23,194 bases of DNA, taken from assembly GCA_964568355.1 (NCBI GenBank), contig CAZMRK010000864.1, positions 1-23,194 of the forward strand. Reading direction: 5' to 3'. Under the pieces are notes generated by a model. It saw only the letters and a list, made by a program, of their open reading frames with translations, did not search any database and had not been told where the DNA came from. The position numbers and the translations under genes were made by a program. The DNA comes from JAJPJX01 sp964568355. GTDB lineage: Bacteria > Acidobacteriota > Terriglobia > Bryobacterales > Bryobacteraceae. Positions 7,606 to 15,554 of the stretch are shown here, in pieces (the first letter of the stretch is position 1; each line of letters opens with the position of its first letter).

Positions 7606-7696
7606 GGAAGCCTCAATCTAGCACGACCTGGCGATGAAGTAGAATGGCCGAAGTCTGCGCGCAGCATGTCCGCGCCGGCTACGGGAGAGAGTCCAC

Positions 7697-10228
7697 ATGA
7701 ACTGGCGCAGTTTCTTTCAGTGCCGCGTTGCTGGAGACTTCTGGCAGGACATCCTCTATGCGCTCCGGGCGATGCGCAAGAATCCCACATTTGCGGCCGC
7801 GGCGGCGCTCACTTTGTCTCTCGGCATCGGCGGCAACACCGCAATCTTTACGATGATTCGCTCCGTGTTGCTGAGGCCCCTGGACTATCCGGATCCCCAC
7901 CGGCTGGTGTACTTTTCGGTGGACAGCCCGCGGCGGAATGCGCGCGACAGTTCCTTTACCCTGCTGCAATTCGAGGAGATGAAGGCGGCGGCGAGGTCCT
8001 TCGCCGGCCTGGGGGCGTATGGCCGGCCGGAGAACGTGATCCTTTCCGGAGACGGCGAGCCGGAGGCTTTGAAGGGGGCCCGGGTTTCAGCGAATTTCCT
8101 CGAAATTCTGGGCCTGCAACCCGCGGCTGGACGCAGCTTCCTGCCGGTGGAAGACCAGCGCGGCGGCCCGGCGGTAGCCATGATCAGCCACAGGCTCTGG
8201 AAGCGTCGATTCGGCGCCGATCCCGCCGTATCGGGGAGAACGGCTACGCTCGACTCCACGCTATACACGATCGTGGGAGTGCTTCCGGAAGGATTCGAAT
8301 TCCCTTTCGCCGACGTGGATATCTGGCTGACGAGACCAGCCGAGTGGTCCTTGCTCCCGCCGCGCTACTGGGGCACCGCCACCTTGTTGACCGGCTTCGC
8401 CCGCATGTCGCCGCAGGCCACCCTACAGGAAGCCGGCTCGGAGCTGAACGTGCTGCACCACCGGTATATCCGCGCTCATCCCAGCGATTTGACGGACCTG
8501 AACTCCACGATGCGGGTTCTACTGCTGCGGGATCGTCTGGTGGCGGGAATACGCCCGATGCTCTGGACCTTATTCGGCGCGGTGGGGTTTGTGCTGCTGA
8601 TCGCCTGCGCCAACGTCGCGAATCTGCTGCTGGCCCGGGCGACTGCCCGCTCGCGCGAGTTCGCTGTGCGTGTCGCGCTGGGTGCGGGGCGCGTCCGGCT
8701 GATCCGGCAACTGCTGGCTGAAAGCCTGGTGCTGGCGGCCGGCGGTGGGGTTTTCGGTGTGCTCCTGGCCCATTGGGGCGTGGCGGCGATGGGGCGTGCG
8801 AATCCGCTGCTCCTGCCGGCGGGCGTGAACGCGCTTTCGGTCCCCGGCGCCGGGAACATACGGGTGGACGCCACAATCCTGGGCTTCACGATGGCGCTTT
8901 CCCTTGCAACCGGGGTGCTGTTCGGCCTGCTTCCGGCGCTCCACGTGTCGCGGCCGGATCTCGCCGCAGTGCTGCGGGAAAACGGCGGCGGAGCCGTTGT
9001 GGCACGCGCACGCCGCGGTCTTTTTGGCATACATTCCCGCGGCGTGCTGGTGGCCGGTCAGGTGGCTTTCTCCCTGGTCCTGCTGATTGCGGCGGCGCTC
9101 CTGATCGAGAGTTTTGCGCGCCTTCGCGCCGTTGATCCGGGATTTGAACCTCGCAACCTCCTGTCCATGAAAATCGCGCTTCCCCCGGCGCGCTACGACA
9201 CGGACCAGAAGAGGGCGGCGTTCTTCCGCGACCTTCTGCCGGCCGTGGAAGCATTGCCCGGCGTGCGCGGCGCGGCGGCGGCGATGTCGCTTCCCACGAC
9301 CGCCTGGATTCGAACCAACATCATAGGAGTTGAGGGAAGGCCGGCGCTCGATCCCAGCGATCCCGCGTCGTACGCCGTTTGGCAAAGCATCACCCCCGGC
9401 TACTTCCGCACGCTGGGAATCCCCCTCAAACGGGGACGAGCCTTCACGGATCACGATAACGTGCCTGGAGCACCGCCGGTGATGATCGTCAACGAAAGCC
9501 TGGCGCGCCGCCTGTGGCCGGATTATGACAATGGCGCAAATCCCGTCGGTCGGCACATCCAGGACGCCTACGATAAGGCCGCCGGCTGGATGGAGGTGGT
9601 GGGCGTCGCCGCCGATATACACGAAGGCGGTCTTGCCTACCGGATGGTTCCGGAGTTCTATGTGCCCTCGGTCGTGCACCCTCCGCAAACCGCCTATCTG
9701 GTAGTGCGTACCGCCGGAGATCCGATCCGCTTCGCCGGTGCGATTCGCGGCCGGGTGCTCGGTGTGGATCGCAATCAGGCGGTCTCGGAAGTCAGGACGG
9801 TGGAGGCTATTCTGGACGCGACGCTAGGACAGCGGCGGGTGGCGATGGTTTTGCTCGGCCTGTTCGCAGGAATTGCGCTGCTTCTCGCGATGGTGGGAAT
9901 TTACGGGGTGATCGCTTATTCCGCGGCACAGCGGACCCACGAGGTGGGCATCCGCCGCGCCCTGGGAGCGCAGCGATCGGACATTCTCCGGCTCATGCTT
10001 TGGCAGGGGCTGTGGTTTACCTGGATCGGTGTCGCGCTGGGCGTGGGCGCAGCCTTCGGACTCACGCGGCTTTTGAAGGGGCTGCTGTTCGGGGTGAGCG
10101 CCACCGACCCGATGACGTTCGCCGGCATCGCGCTCGTTTTCCTGGCCGTAGCCCTGGTGGCGACGTTCCTGCCGGCATGGCGGGCCGCGCGGATCGATCC
10201 GATGGAGGCTTTGCGGATCGGTCTCTGA
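7697..10228 (+). CDS. ADOP-family ABC permease (duplicated MacB/FtsX-like), form without N-terminal prefix domain
   Basis: The 843 residues have the ADOP layout of two MacB-periplasmic-plus-FtsX halves in one chain. The first membrane helix is near 33-57 (AAALTLSLGIGGNTAIF) and a large extracytoplasmic domain runs to about 280. An FtsX block (about 285-430) includes CANVANLLLARATARSREF and VALGAG. A helix opens the second half (about 450-475), followed by another extracytoplasmic domain. A last FtsX block (about 712-835) contains THEVGIRRALGAQRSDILR and ends with AARIDPMEALR. Family members are thought to be ABC permeases acting with unlinked ATPases in efflux or mechanotransmission; here no ATPase gene is adjacent. 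The ~80-residue cytoplasmic prefix domain found in the permease at 18504-21167 is missing, and no PadR gene accompanies it. GGGAGAGAG before the ATG sets the start. Confidence 0.93.
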   Translation: MNWRSFFQCRVAGDFWQDILYALRAMRKNPTFAAAAALTLSLGIGGNTAIFTMIRSVLLRPLDYPDPHRLVYFSVDSPRRNARDSSFTLLQFEEMKAAARSFAGLGAYGRPENVILSGDGEPEALKGARVSANFLEILGLQPAAGRSFLPVEDQRGGPAVAMISHRLWKRRFGADPAVSGRTATLDSTLYTIVGVLPEGFEFPFADVDIWLTRPAEWSLLPPRYWGTATLLTGFARMSPQATLQEAGSELNVLHHRYIRAHPSDLTDLNSTMRVLLLRDRLVAGIRPMLWTLFGAVGFVLLIACANVANLLLARATARSREFAVRVALGAGRVRLIRQLLAESLVLAAGGGVFGVLLAHWGVAAMGRANPLLLPAGVNALSVPGAGNIRVDATILGFTMALSLATGVLFGLLPALHVSRPDLAAVLRENGGGAVVARARRGLFGIHSRGVLVAGQVAFSLVLLIAAALLIESFARLRAVDPGFEPRNLLSMKIALPPARYDTDQKRAAFFRDLLPAVEALPGVRGAAAAMSLPTTAWIRTNIIGVEGRPALDPSDPASYAVWQSITPGYFRTLGIPLKRGRAFTDHDNVPGAPPVMIVNESLARRLWPDYDNGANPVGRHIQDAYDKAAGWMEVVGVAADIHEGGLAYRMVPEFYVPSVVHPPQTAYLVVRTAGDPIRFAGAIRGRVLGVDRNQAVSEVRTVEAILDATLGQRRVAMVLLGLFAGIALLLAMVGIYGVIAYSAAQRTHEVGIRRALGAQRSDILRLMLWQGLWFTWIGVALGVGAAFGLTRLLKGLLFGVSATDPMTFAGIALVFLAVALVATFLPAWRAARIDPMEALRIGL

Positions 10229-10238
10229 TCTCCGAGCG

Positions 10239-10430
10239 CTATTGTTCTTTTCCTTTATCGCGCTCGCGCCTGCGCTCCGCTTCGGCAAGCCATTGCTGGA
10301 CAACTTCCAGGCGATCCAGGCGGTGCTCGTGTGCTTCTGCTGTTTTCCGCAGCGCTTCCGTGGCCGCCACCAGGTTTACGCTGGCGTCATGGAGCCGGCC
10401 GAGTGCCTGCCAAAACTCCATCTTTTCCAT
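10239..10430 (-). CDS. small coiled-coil protein of unknown function
   Basis: This is a short frame of 63 residues, charged and almost wholly helical: heptad-like LHDASVNLVAATEALRKT and HRLDRLEVVQQWLAEAERR suggest a coiled coil, followed by a basic/acidic tail. There is no signal peptide. GGAGGTAA lies about 12 bases before the ATG, a slightly long but usable spacing. I recall small proteins of this kind with a conserved ATEALR-x-T-x-AHE-x-RLDRLE pattern in Solibacter-like genomes, without known function; this is memory, not a search. The gene is convergent with the ADOP gene, whose stop is 10 bases away. The opposite-strand frames are less protein-like. Confidence 0.6.
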   Translation of the reverse strand: MEKMEFWQALGRLHDASVNLVAATEALRKTAEAHEHRLDRLEVVQQWLAEAERRRERDKGKEQ

Positions 10431-10493
10431 AAGCTTAGATTACCTCCGATCCGGCTTGGCGCCTGGACGTACGACTGTGGACCCGGAATTCGC

Positions 10494-10531
10494 CGTCGAC
10501 AGGAGTGTCGACGCAGCACGCTGAAGCGTGC
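10494..10531. repeat. REP-like tandem hairpins
   Basis: CGTCGACA (10494-10501) and TGTCGACG (10506-10513) form an 8-bp perfect stem with a GGAG loop. Two bases later GCACGCT (10516-10522) and AGCGTGC (10525-10531) form a 7-bp stem with a GA loop. Paired GC-rich hairpins in a gap between genes are typical of REP-type repeats. The second hairpin shares its GCTGAAGC centre with the hairpin at 12634-12645. No T run follows on either strand, so terminator function is not supported. Confidence 0.65.
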
Positions 10532-10564
10532 GCTACGGGGTACCGGCCATAGTAAAATTCTTCC

Positions 10565-11257
10565 GTGGCGAAGACGGCTCCCTCCACCACGAAGTTCTTT
10601 CGGGCCACGCTCGAGGCAGGCGGTCCACCCTTGCAGTGGGTGACTGTCCGTATTCCTTTCGATGTCCGCAAAACCTGGGGATCGGCAGGGCAGTTCCGGG
10701 TGAAGGGAGAGATCAACGGGTTTCCCTTTCGTACCTCGCTTTTTCCGCGGGGCGGCGGCGAGCACTTTCTCCTGGTCAATAAGAAAATGCAGGCCGGCGG
10801 CAAGGTCTCCGCGGGCCGAAGTGCCGATTTCCGCCTGGAACCTGACACCGAAGAGCGACAGCTCATCATGCCCGTTGAACTGGAGCGCGCTTTGGCGGAA
10901 GATCGAGCGCTCCGCCGCTGGTTCGACCGGCTGACTCCTTCCATGCGCAGCGAGATCACGCGGTGGGTGGCCGATGCGAAAGGCGTGGAGACGCGCAAGC
11001 GCCGGGCCAACCAGCTTGCCGAGCGGTTGATGGCTACCATGGAGGCGGAGCAGGACCTGCCTCCGATCCTCAGGATTGCGTTCGCACGCAATGCCCAGGC
11101 CTATCAGGGATGGAAACTCATGTCGGCCTCGCGCCGGCGTATGCACCTGCTCGGCGTCTTCTATTACCGCACTCCGGAAGGCCAGGCCCGGCGCGTGGAG
11201 AAGGTCATCGAGGATGCCTACGCCCTGGCTGAGCGGAAAGCGAAGACCGCCGGGTGA
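10565..11257 (+). CDS. DUF1905 / YdeI (OmdA)-family protein
   Basis: The 230-residue protein begins with a DUF1905 small beta-barrel domain (about 8-95: FFRATLEAGG...WVTVRIPFDV...GQFRVKGEINGFPFRTSLFP, then HFLLVNKKMQ). It ends with a YdeI/OmdA-type helical domain (about 165-225: LPPILRIAFARNAQAYQGWKLMSASRRR and RRVEKVIEDA). This two-domain form is widespread. Members have been linked to bacteriocin protection (OmdA) but the biochemical role is unknown. It looks cytoplasmic. The start is a GTG at 10565. No Shine-Dalgarno sequence is present, but TAAAAT at 10553-10558 sits where a -10 box would place transcription at or next to the GTG, so a leaderless transcript is possible. The gene ends 7 bases from the convergent phosphatase gene. 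Confidence 0.88.
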   Translation: MAKTAPSTTKFFRATLEAGGPPLQWVTVRIPFDVRKTWGSAGQFRVKGEINGFPFRTSLFPRGGGEHFLLVNKKMQAGGKVSAGRSADFRLEPDTEERQLIMPVELERALAEDRALRRWFDRLTPSMRSEITRWVADAKGVETRKRRANQLAERLMATMEAEQDLPPILRIAFARNAQAYQGWKLMSASRRRMHLLGVFYYRTPEGQARRVEKVIEDAYALAERKAKTAG

Positions 11258-11264
11258 ACGTTCC

Positions 11265-12536
11265 CTAGCGGCCTGAGGCTTCGACGAATTCCGGCGCGAT
11301 GGCCTCTTTGGCCGTGCGCTGGAAGTTCGCCCAATCGCAGGGATAACCTTCCGCCGCCGTGCTGCACGCAGGCAAAAAAATATCCGCAATCACCGGAGGA
11401 TTGGCGCGCGAGAGCGGCGCTGCTTCATGCATCTGCTGAAGCGACTGGGCGATGAACTGCACCCGCACCGAATACCGGCCCGTGGTGGAGGAATGCCAGA
11501 GCGAAAAGATCAGCGCGCCCCCCGGGGGAGCATCGTCCGGCTGGTAGCCCGGCAACACCCAGGACATCCCCAGCAGCGACGAAAGGTTCGAAATGTTCGT
11601 GTCGTGGCCCGAGATAACCAGCAACGTCGTCTCCGGCGTTCCGATCGACCCCTGGACCGGCTTGCCGCCGGCAGCCTGCTCCAGAGACCGCACCACGTGG
11701 CTGAGCAGATTCGATCCTCGCGCCCGGGCGAGGTAAGGAGTCCGGCGCATCAGTTCCGCATATGTGGTGTGGAGGATCATCACCTGCTGAAGTCCGGCCG
11801 GGCTTAGCCCCCCCCATGCGAATGTCTCCCCGCTCATCCCGTTGGTGTATTCGAGCAGAAGGTTTTCCGTCAGTGTGGAAGCGAGACGCAAGGGACCACT
11901 CATCGCAGCGCCCTCGTCTCCTGCCGAGAGTTCCACGGGTTCATCCATGATCGAGCGCGCCGCCTTGCCGCTGCCGTTCAGCACGCCCGTGAGCAGATCG
12001 AAGGCCGGGCGGTAGGCGCCGGTCAGCGCATCCGGTTGCGGCCCCAGCCTCCCGGCCACAGCGGCCACCGCGAGTTTCGAATCGGGTTTTGCAACACCCA
12101 CGGCGATCGGATTGAAGAGCGGATCCTCTTCCCCTTCTCCCTTGGAATGAACCTCCACGGGACAACCGGGAAAGAGTCCCTCGGCGAGCGCCCGGCCGGT
12201 CTCCATCGTCCGCTGGTCGGTATCGGCCCAAAGATAGGAAAGGCCTGCGTCTTTGCAGCCGGCCTTTCCGAGCAGGCCCTGCGACGAAAAATAGTCGCGA
12301 TAAAACCGGCCCATGATTTTCATCAAGGTCCGGCCGTGTGGCGTAAGATTCCCCGGCGGCACTCCCCAACTCGGCCAGGGCTTCGCGGAGTACCGGTTCA
12401 GCCGGTCAGGAGTCCACGTCGGCGAGCGGACCCCATGGCGAGTGACCACGACTACATACCTCAGGTCCCAGGCCGGCGGAGCGTAGCCTACCGCTCCCAC
12501 ACAAAGCAGTGCCGCCAGACTAAGCCGTCTCAACAT
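11265..12536 (-). CDS. secreted histidine acid phosphatase (AppA/phytase-like)
   Basis: The 423 residues begin with a signal peptide (MLRRLSLAALLCVGAVGYA, cut near 19-22). The catalytic RHGVRSP motif follows directly: His34 is the phosphorylated nucleophile with Arg33 and Arg37. The second signature GHDTN has His311 and Asp312, the general acid. This pairing defines branch 2 of the histidine phosphatase superfamily (glucose-1-phosphatase, AppA phytase). Four cysteines in the mature chain (AGCKD, PGCP, PACS, YPCDW) could form disulfides, which suits a periplasmic enzyme. The likely role is release of phosphate from organic phosphates, possibly phytate; specificity cannot be read from sequence. 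GGGGAG lies five bases before the ATG. A MITE-like element (12570-12668) occupies the upstream region and may carry or separate its promoter. Confidence 0.93.
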   Translation of the reverse strand: MLRRLSLAALLCVGAVGYAPPAWDLRYVVVVTRHGVRSPTWTPDRLNRYSAKPWPSWGVPPGNLTPHGRTLMKIMGRFYRDYFSSQGLLGKAGCKDAGLSYLWADTDQRTMETGRALAEGLFPGCPVEVHSKGEGEEDPLFNPIAVGVAKPDSKLAVAAVAGRLGPQPDALTGAYRPAFDLLTGVLNGSGKAARSIMDEPVELSAGDEGAAMSGPLRLASTLTENLLLEYTNGMSGETFAWGGLSPAGLQQVMILHTTYAELMRRTPYLARARGSNLLSHVVRSLEQAAGGKPVQGSIGTPETTLLVISGHDTNISNLSSLLGMSWVLPGYQPDDAPPGGALIFSLWHSSTTGRYSVRVQFIAQSLQQMHEAAPLSRANPPVIADIFLPACSTAAEGYPCDWANFQRTAKEAIAPEFVEASGR

Positions 12537-12569
12537 GGCATCTCCCCATGTGTTCTCCGCGACCGGAAT

Positions 12570-12668
12570 ACTACTGTGTTACAAACTGGCACCTAAGATG
12601 CGAAGCCTTGTGCGCCGGTTAAAACCGGCGCACGGGCTGAAGCCCACCCCACTTTGTAACACAGTAGT
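12570..12668. mobile_element. MITE-like element with 16-bp perfect terminal inverted repeats
   Basis: ACTACTGTGTTACAAA (12570-12585) is the exact reverse complement of TTTGTAACACAGTAGT (12653-12668), and three further inner bases (TGG/CCA) also pair. CGGAA occurs on both sides (12564-12568 and 12669-12673), a candidate 5-base target duplication, although one T at 12569 then lies outside the repeat. The 67-base interior codes for nothing and carries two more hairpins. Terminal repeats, small size and lack of coding capacity fit a miniature non-autonomous transposable element. The parent transposase is not in the window. Confidence 0.65.
12610..12645. repeat. REP-like tandem hairpins inside the MITE-like element
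   Basis: GTGCGCCGGTT (12610-12620) pairs perfectly with AACCGGCGCAC (12623-12633) around an AA loop, an 11-bp stem. It is followed at once by GGGCT/AGCCC (12634-12638 and 12641-12645) around GA. The order of a longer stem followed by a GCTGAAGC-centred stem is the same as at 10494-10531. A C-rich run, not a T run, follows, so this is not a normal terminator. Confidence 0.65.
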
Positions 12669-12698
12669 CGGAAGGGAGCGGACTTCACGGTCAGAGCA

Positions 12699-15401
12699 CT
12701 AAAAATCCAGTTTCACTCCACAGATCGCCCAAATTTTGTACCGCTCTTCCTGAATGAAATGGTTGGTATCCCCAATATACACGCGATACGGCTCATTCTT
12801 CAGATTCAGCATGTCGATGAACACTCGCACGTGCCTGGTGATCTTCTGGCTGGCGGAGAAGTCCACCTCCAGCCGGTTGTCGAGCCAGTTATCATCGGCC
12901 GGTGTCTCTCCGATCGCGAGTATGTAATGCCCCTGGTAGTTGAACGAAATACGCGCCGAGAATCCGTGCGTCTCATAAGACAGCGATGCGTTGCCCATAT
13001 TCTCCGCCTGTCCCGGCAGAATGAAATTGCTGCGCCCCGGTATTTTCGCTTCAGAATGAACGTGGGTATAGTTCGCGTAGGTCGTGAACCCCCAAAACGG
13101 ACGAGGCAGGAAGTTCAACTGGCGGACCAGCGTGAGTTCCACCCCGTACAGATTCGCCGTATCGCCGTTGACCGGCTGCGTCACCCGATACTGGTCCGCG
13201 CCGATCTCCTGTTGGAGCGTAGTCGTATAGATATAGTGATTCAGATTTTTGTAGAAGAACCCCGCCGAAGCAATGCCGATATTCTGGAAATAGTGCTCCA
13301 GTGACACATCCACATTATTGGATGTGGTGACTTTCAAATCCGCATTGCCGCGCGAGATGGTGAGCGCGGTCGGGTCCTGAAGAACGAACGGAGCGAGATC
13401 GCTGTAATTGGGCCGGGCCAGCGTGCGGCTGAAGGAAATTCTCAGCGGAGTATCCTTGAAAAGCTGATGGCGCAGATGAATTCCCGGCATGACATTCAGA
13501 TAGTCGCTGCTGCCTGGTATGACGGTCCGCGACTGCACGGCGCCCGACGGCGACAGAACGTATTGCGGGGCGCTATAGGTGGTGTGGGTTGCCTCGAAGC
13601 GGATGCCTGGAAGCAGCGTCGTCCGCTCGCCAAGAAAGAACTCGTCCATGACGTATCCGCCGGTCACGCGTTCCCTGGCGCGATAGCTTCCGGAATCTCC
13701 GGTCGGCGAGACGACCGTATTCAAAGTGCCTCCGCGGCTCAGCGTCAACATCTTGACCGCATCCGGAAAGGCCGTCCCGAATTCTGTATACTTACCGCCG
13801 AGATAGTTGTCCGCCGGCTTGTAATTCGGGTCAATGTTATCCGGCAGGGGTATCGTGGTACCACGCGGCGGTGTCTGGGAGATGCTATCGACGTCGCGCG
13901 TGCGGTTCTCATCCCGGATCTTCAGGCCAAACTTCAACAGCCCGCCGGTTTTGCTGCTGAAGCGGGTGGGAGCGGCGAAGTCAAAGCTGCCCGAGATATT
14001 TCTCTCCGCGCCGTGATCGTCTTGAATGGCATTTTGAATGAAGTTGAAGTTATCCAGATTTTGATTCTGCGGGTTGAGCTGGAGATTGTTCGGGTCCAGG
14101 GGCGTGGTCGTATCGGGCGCAAAGGTGACGCCGGTCTGGCGGAAGGTGGATTCCAGGCGGTAGGGCGTGTTCAGGATTGCACGCGAAAACGAGGCTCTCC
14201 AGTTCAGCAACCATGAGGACGGCAGGGTGTGAGTGCCGCCGGTGCTCACGGCGAACTGCGTCGAATCATGATACCGGTTGCGCAGAAGCCGTTCCAGGCG
14301 GCCGTTATTGGCCAGATCGCGGAATCGATGGCGCAGTTCGGAGTCTTCGTATTCCGTGCGCAGTCCCCGAATGAACACCTCCGATCCTGGCTTCAGCTTG
14401 TAGTCTACATCCCAGGTGCCGCCTGACCTGGTCCTGGTTAGCACATAGTCGCGCAAGTCCAGAGCCGTGAGTGAGGTTGCCGACCAGGTCGGCTCCTGGT
14501 CCTGCGATCCGCGATTGTTCTGATAGAAGTTGCCGGATACGATGAATCCGAGCTTCTGATCGAAAAGACGCTGGCCGTAAGTGCCGTTGTAGTCCTTAAT
14601 ATCGTCCTTGACCAGCGTATTGAAGCCGGAGCCCAACGTGAGCGAAATGTGGCGGGAAGCCGGGGCGCGCTTGGTAATCAAGTTGACGCGGCCGCCGATC
14701 GAATCGGCTTCCAGGTCGGGCGTCAGCACCTTGGTGATCTCGATCGCTCCCATGAGGTCCGCCGGAATGGTGTCCAGTGGAATCTGCCGGCTGGTATTTT
14801 CCGTCGTTCCGATGCGTTCCCCATTGATGGTGGTGGCGCTCAGACGAGGCTCTGTGCCGCGAATCAGGACGTACCGGCCCTCGCCCTGATCGCGCTGGAC
14901 CACGATGCCGGGGATGCGCTGCGTCGCCTCGGCCGCGTTCGGATCAGGAAAGCTGCCGATCTGGTCGGACGCCACCAGGTTGATCAGGTTGATCGAATTC
15001 TTCTGATCATTGAGCGCCCGCGCCTGACCCACTAATTCCGGATCAGACGCCACCGTTACCGATGTCACGACCTGGGCCACGGATAAGCTAAAATCCTGGG
15101 AAACCGTCGCGCCGCCGGTTACGGTAATTTCCTTCGTCGAGGACACCATCCCCAGGTATGATACGGTTACTTTCACCGTGCCCGCCGGCACGCCCAACAG
15201 GAGGTAGCGTCCGGACGCATCGGTCGCCGTCGCCTTCGGTTGTCCCGCAACTGTGACCTGAGCGCCCACTAGTGCGCTCTGGCCCGTGGAATCGGTCACT
15301 ACCCCAGAAATGTTACCCGACTGAGCCTTTAAATTTTGAATAATCGCCGTGCCAAAGCACAGGCAGAGAAGTAGCCGTAGGGCGCATCGTTGGATATACA
15401 T
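12699..15401 (-). CDS. TonB-dependent receptor with N-terminal carboxypeptidase-regulatory-like domain
   Basis: This is an outer-membrane active transporter of 900 residues. A signal peptide (about 1-26, ending LKA-Q) precedes a CarboxypepD-regulatory-like beta-sandwich (about 30-110: ISGVVTDSTG-ALVGAQVTV, ATDASGRYLLLGVPAG). A plug domain (about 125-245) follows with SFPDPNAAEATQRIPGI, QRDQGEGRYVLIRG and TTINGERI, which resembles the plug of TIGR01782-type (Xanthomonas/Caulobacter) receptors. The rest is a 22-stranded barrel with alternating aromatic and polar residues, ending in the C-terminal phenylalanine expected for outer-membrane insertion. AAGGAT lies just upstream of the ATG. Receptors of this group import carbohydrates or other large substrates. 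The alpha-galactosidase gene upstream on the same strand (153 bases away) and a secreted phosphatase downstream are the best clues. The ligand is unknown. Confidence 0.95.
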   Translation of the reverse strand: MYIQRCALRLLLCLCFGTAIIQNLKAQSGNISGVVTDSTGQSALVGAQVTVAGQPKATATDASGRYLLLGVPAGTVKVTVSYLGMVSSTKEITVTGGATVSQDFSLSVAQVVTSVTVASDPELVGQARALNDQKNSINLINLVASDQIGSFPDPNAAEATQRIPGIVVQRDQGEGRYVLIRGTEPRLSATTINGERIGTTENTSRQIPLDTIPADLMGAIEITKVLTPDLEADSIGGRVNLITKRAPASRHISLTLGSGFNTLVKDDIKDYNGTYGQRLFDQKLGFIVSGNFYQNNRGSQDQEPTWSATSLTALDLRDYVLTRTRSGGTWDVDYKLKPGSEVFIRGLRTEYEDSELRHRFRDLANNGRLERLLRNRYHDSTQFAVSTGGTHTLPSSWLLNWRASFSRAILNTPYRLESTFRQTGVTFAPDTTTPLDPNNLQLNPQNQNLDNFNFIQNAIQDDHGAERNISGSFDFAAPTRFSSKTGGLLKFGLKIRDENRTRDVDSISQTPPRGTTIPLPDNIDPNYKPADNYLGGKYTEFGTAFPDAVKMLTLSRGGTLNTVVSPTGDSGSYRARERVTGGYVMDEFFLGERTTLLPGIRFEATHTTYSAPQYVLSPSGAVQSRTVIPGSSDYLNVMPGIHLRHQLFKDTPLRISFSRTLARPNYSDLAPFVLQDPTALTISRGNADLKVTTSNNVDVSLEHYFQNIGIASAGFFYKNLNHYIYTTTLQQEIGADQYRVTQPVNGDTANLYGVELTLVRQLNFLPRPFWGFTTYANYTHVHSEAKIPGRSNFILPGQAENMGNASLSYETHGFSARISFNYQGHYILAIGETPADDNWLDNRLEVDFSASQKITRHVRVFIDMLNLKNEPYRVYIGDTNHFIQEERYKIWAICGVKLDF

Positions 15402-15554
15402 GAACTATCCTTATGTCAGGAATAAATGTCTAGGTGATGACAAACTGGTGAAAGTTACTTCGTTTGGAAGCGGCCCGGCGGAATCGACTTACCGCAAAAT
15501 CAACGGCTCACCGTGCGTCTTTTAGCGTGGCAGTATTGTCCTGAGCCGGCCGCG

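Noticed and set aside
10516..10531. REP-like hairpin as a terminator for the small coiled-coil gene or another gene
   Set aside because: No T run follows on either strand, and no gene ends just before it.
15402..15554. Promoter for the TonB receptor gene
   Set aside because: Several A/T-rich hexamers exist but no pair has both good match and 16-18 base spacing, so no site is reported.
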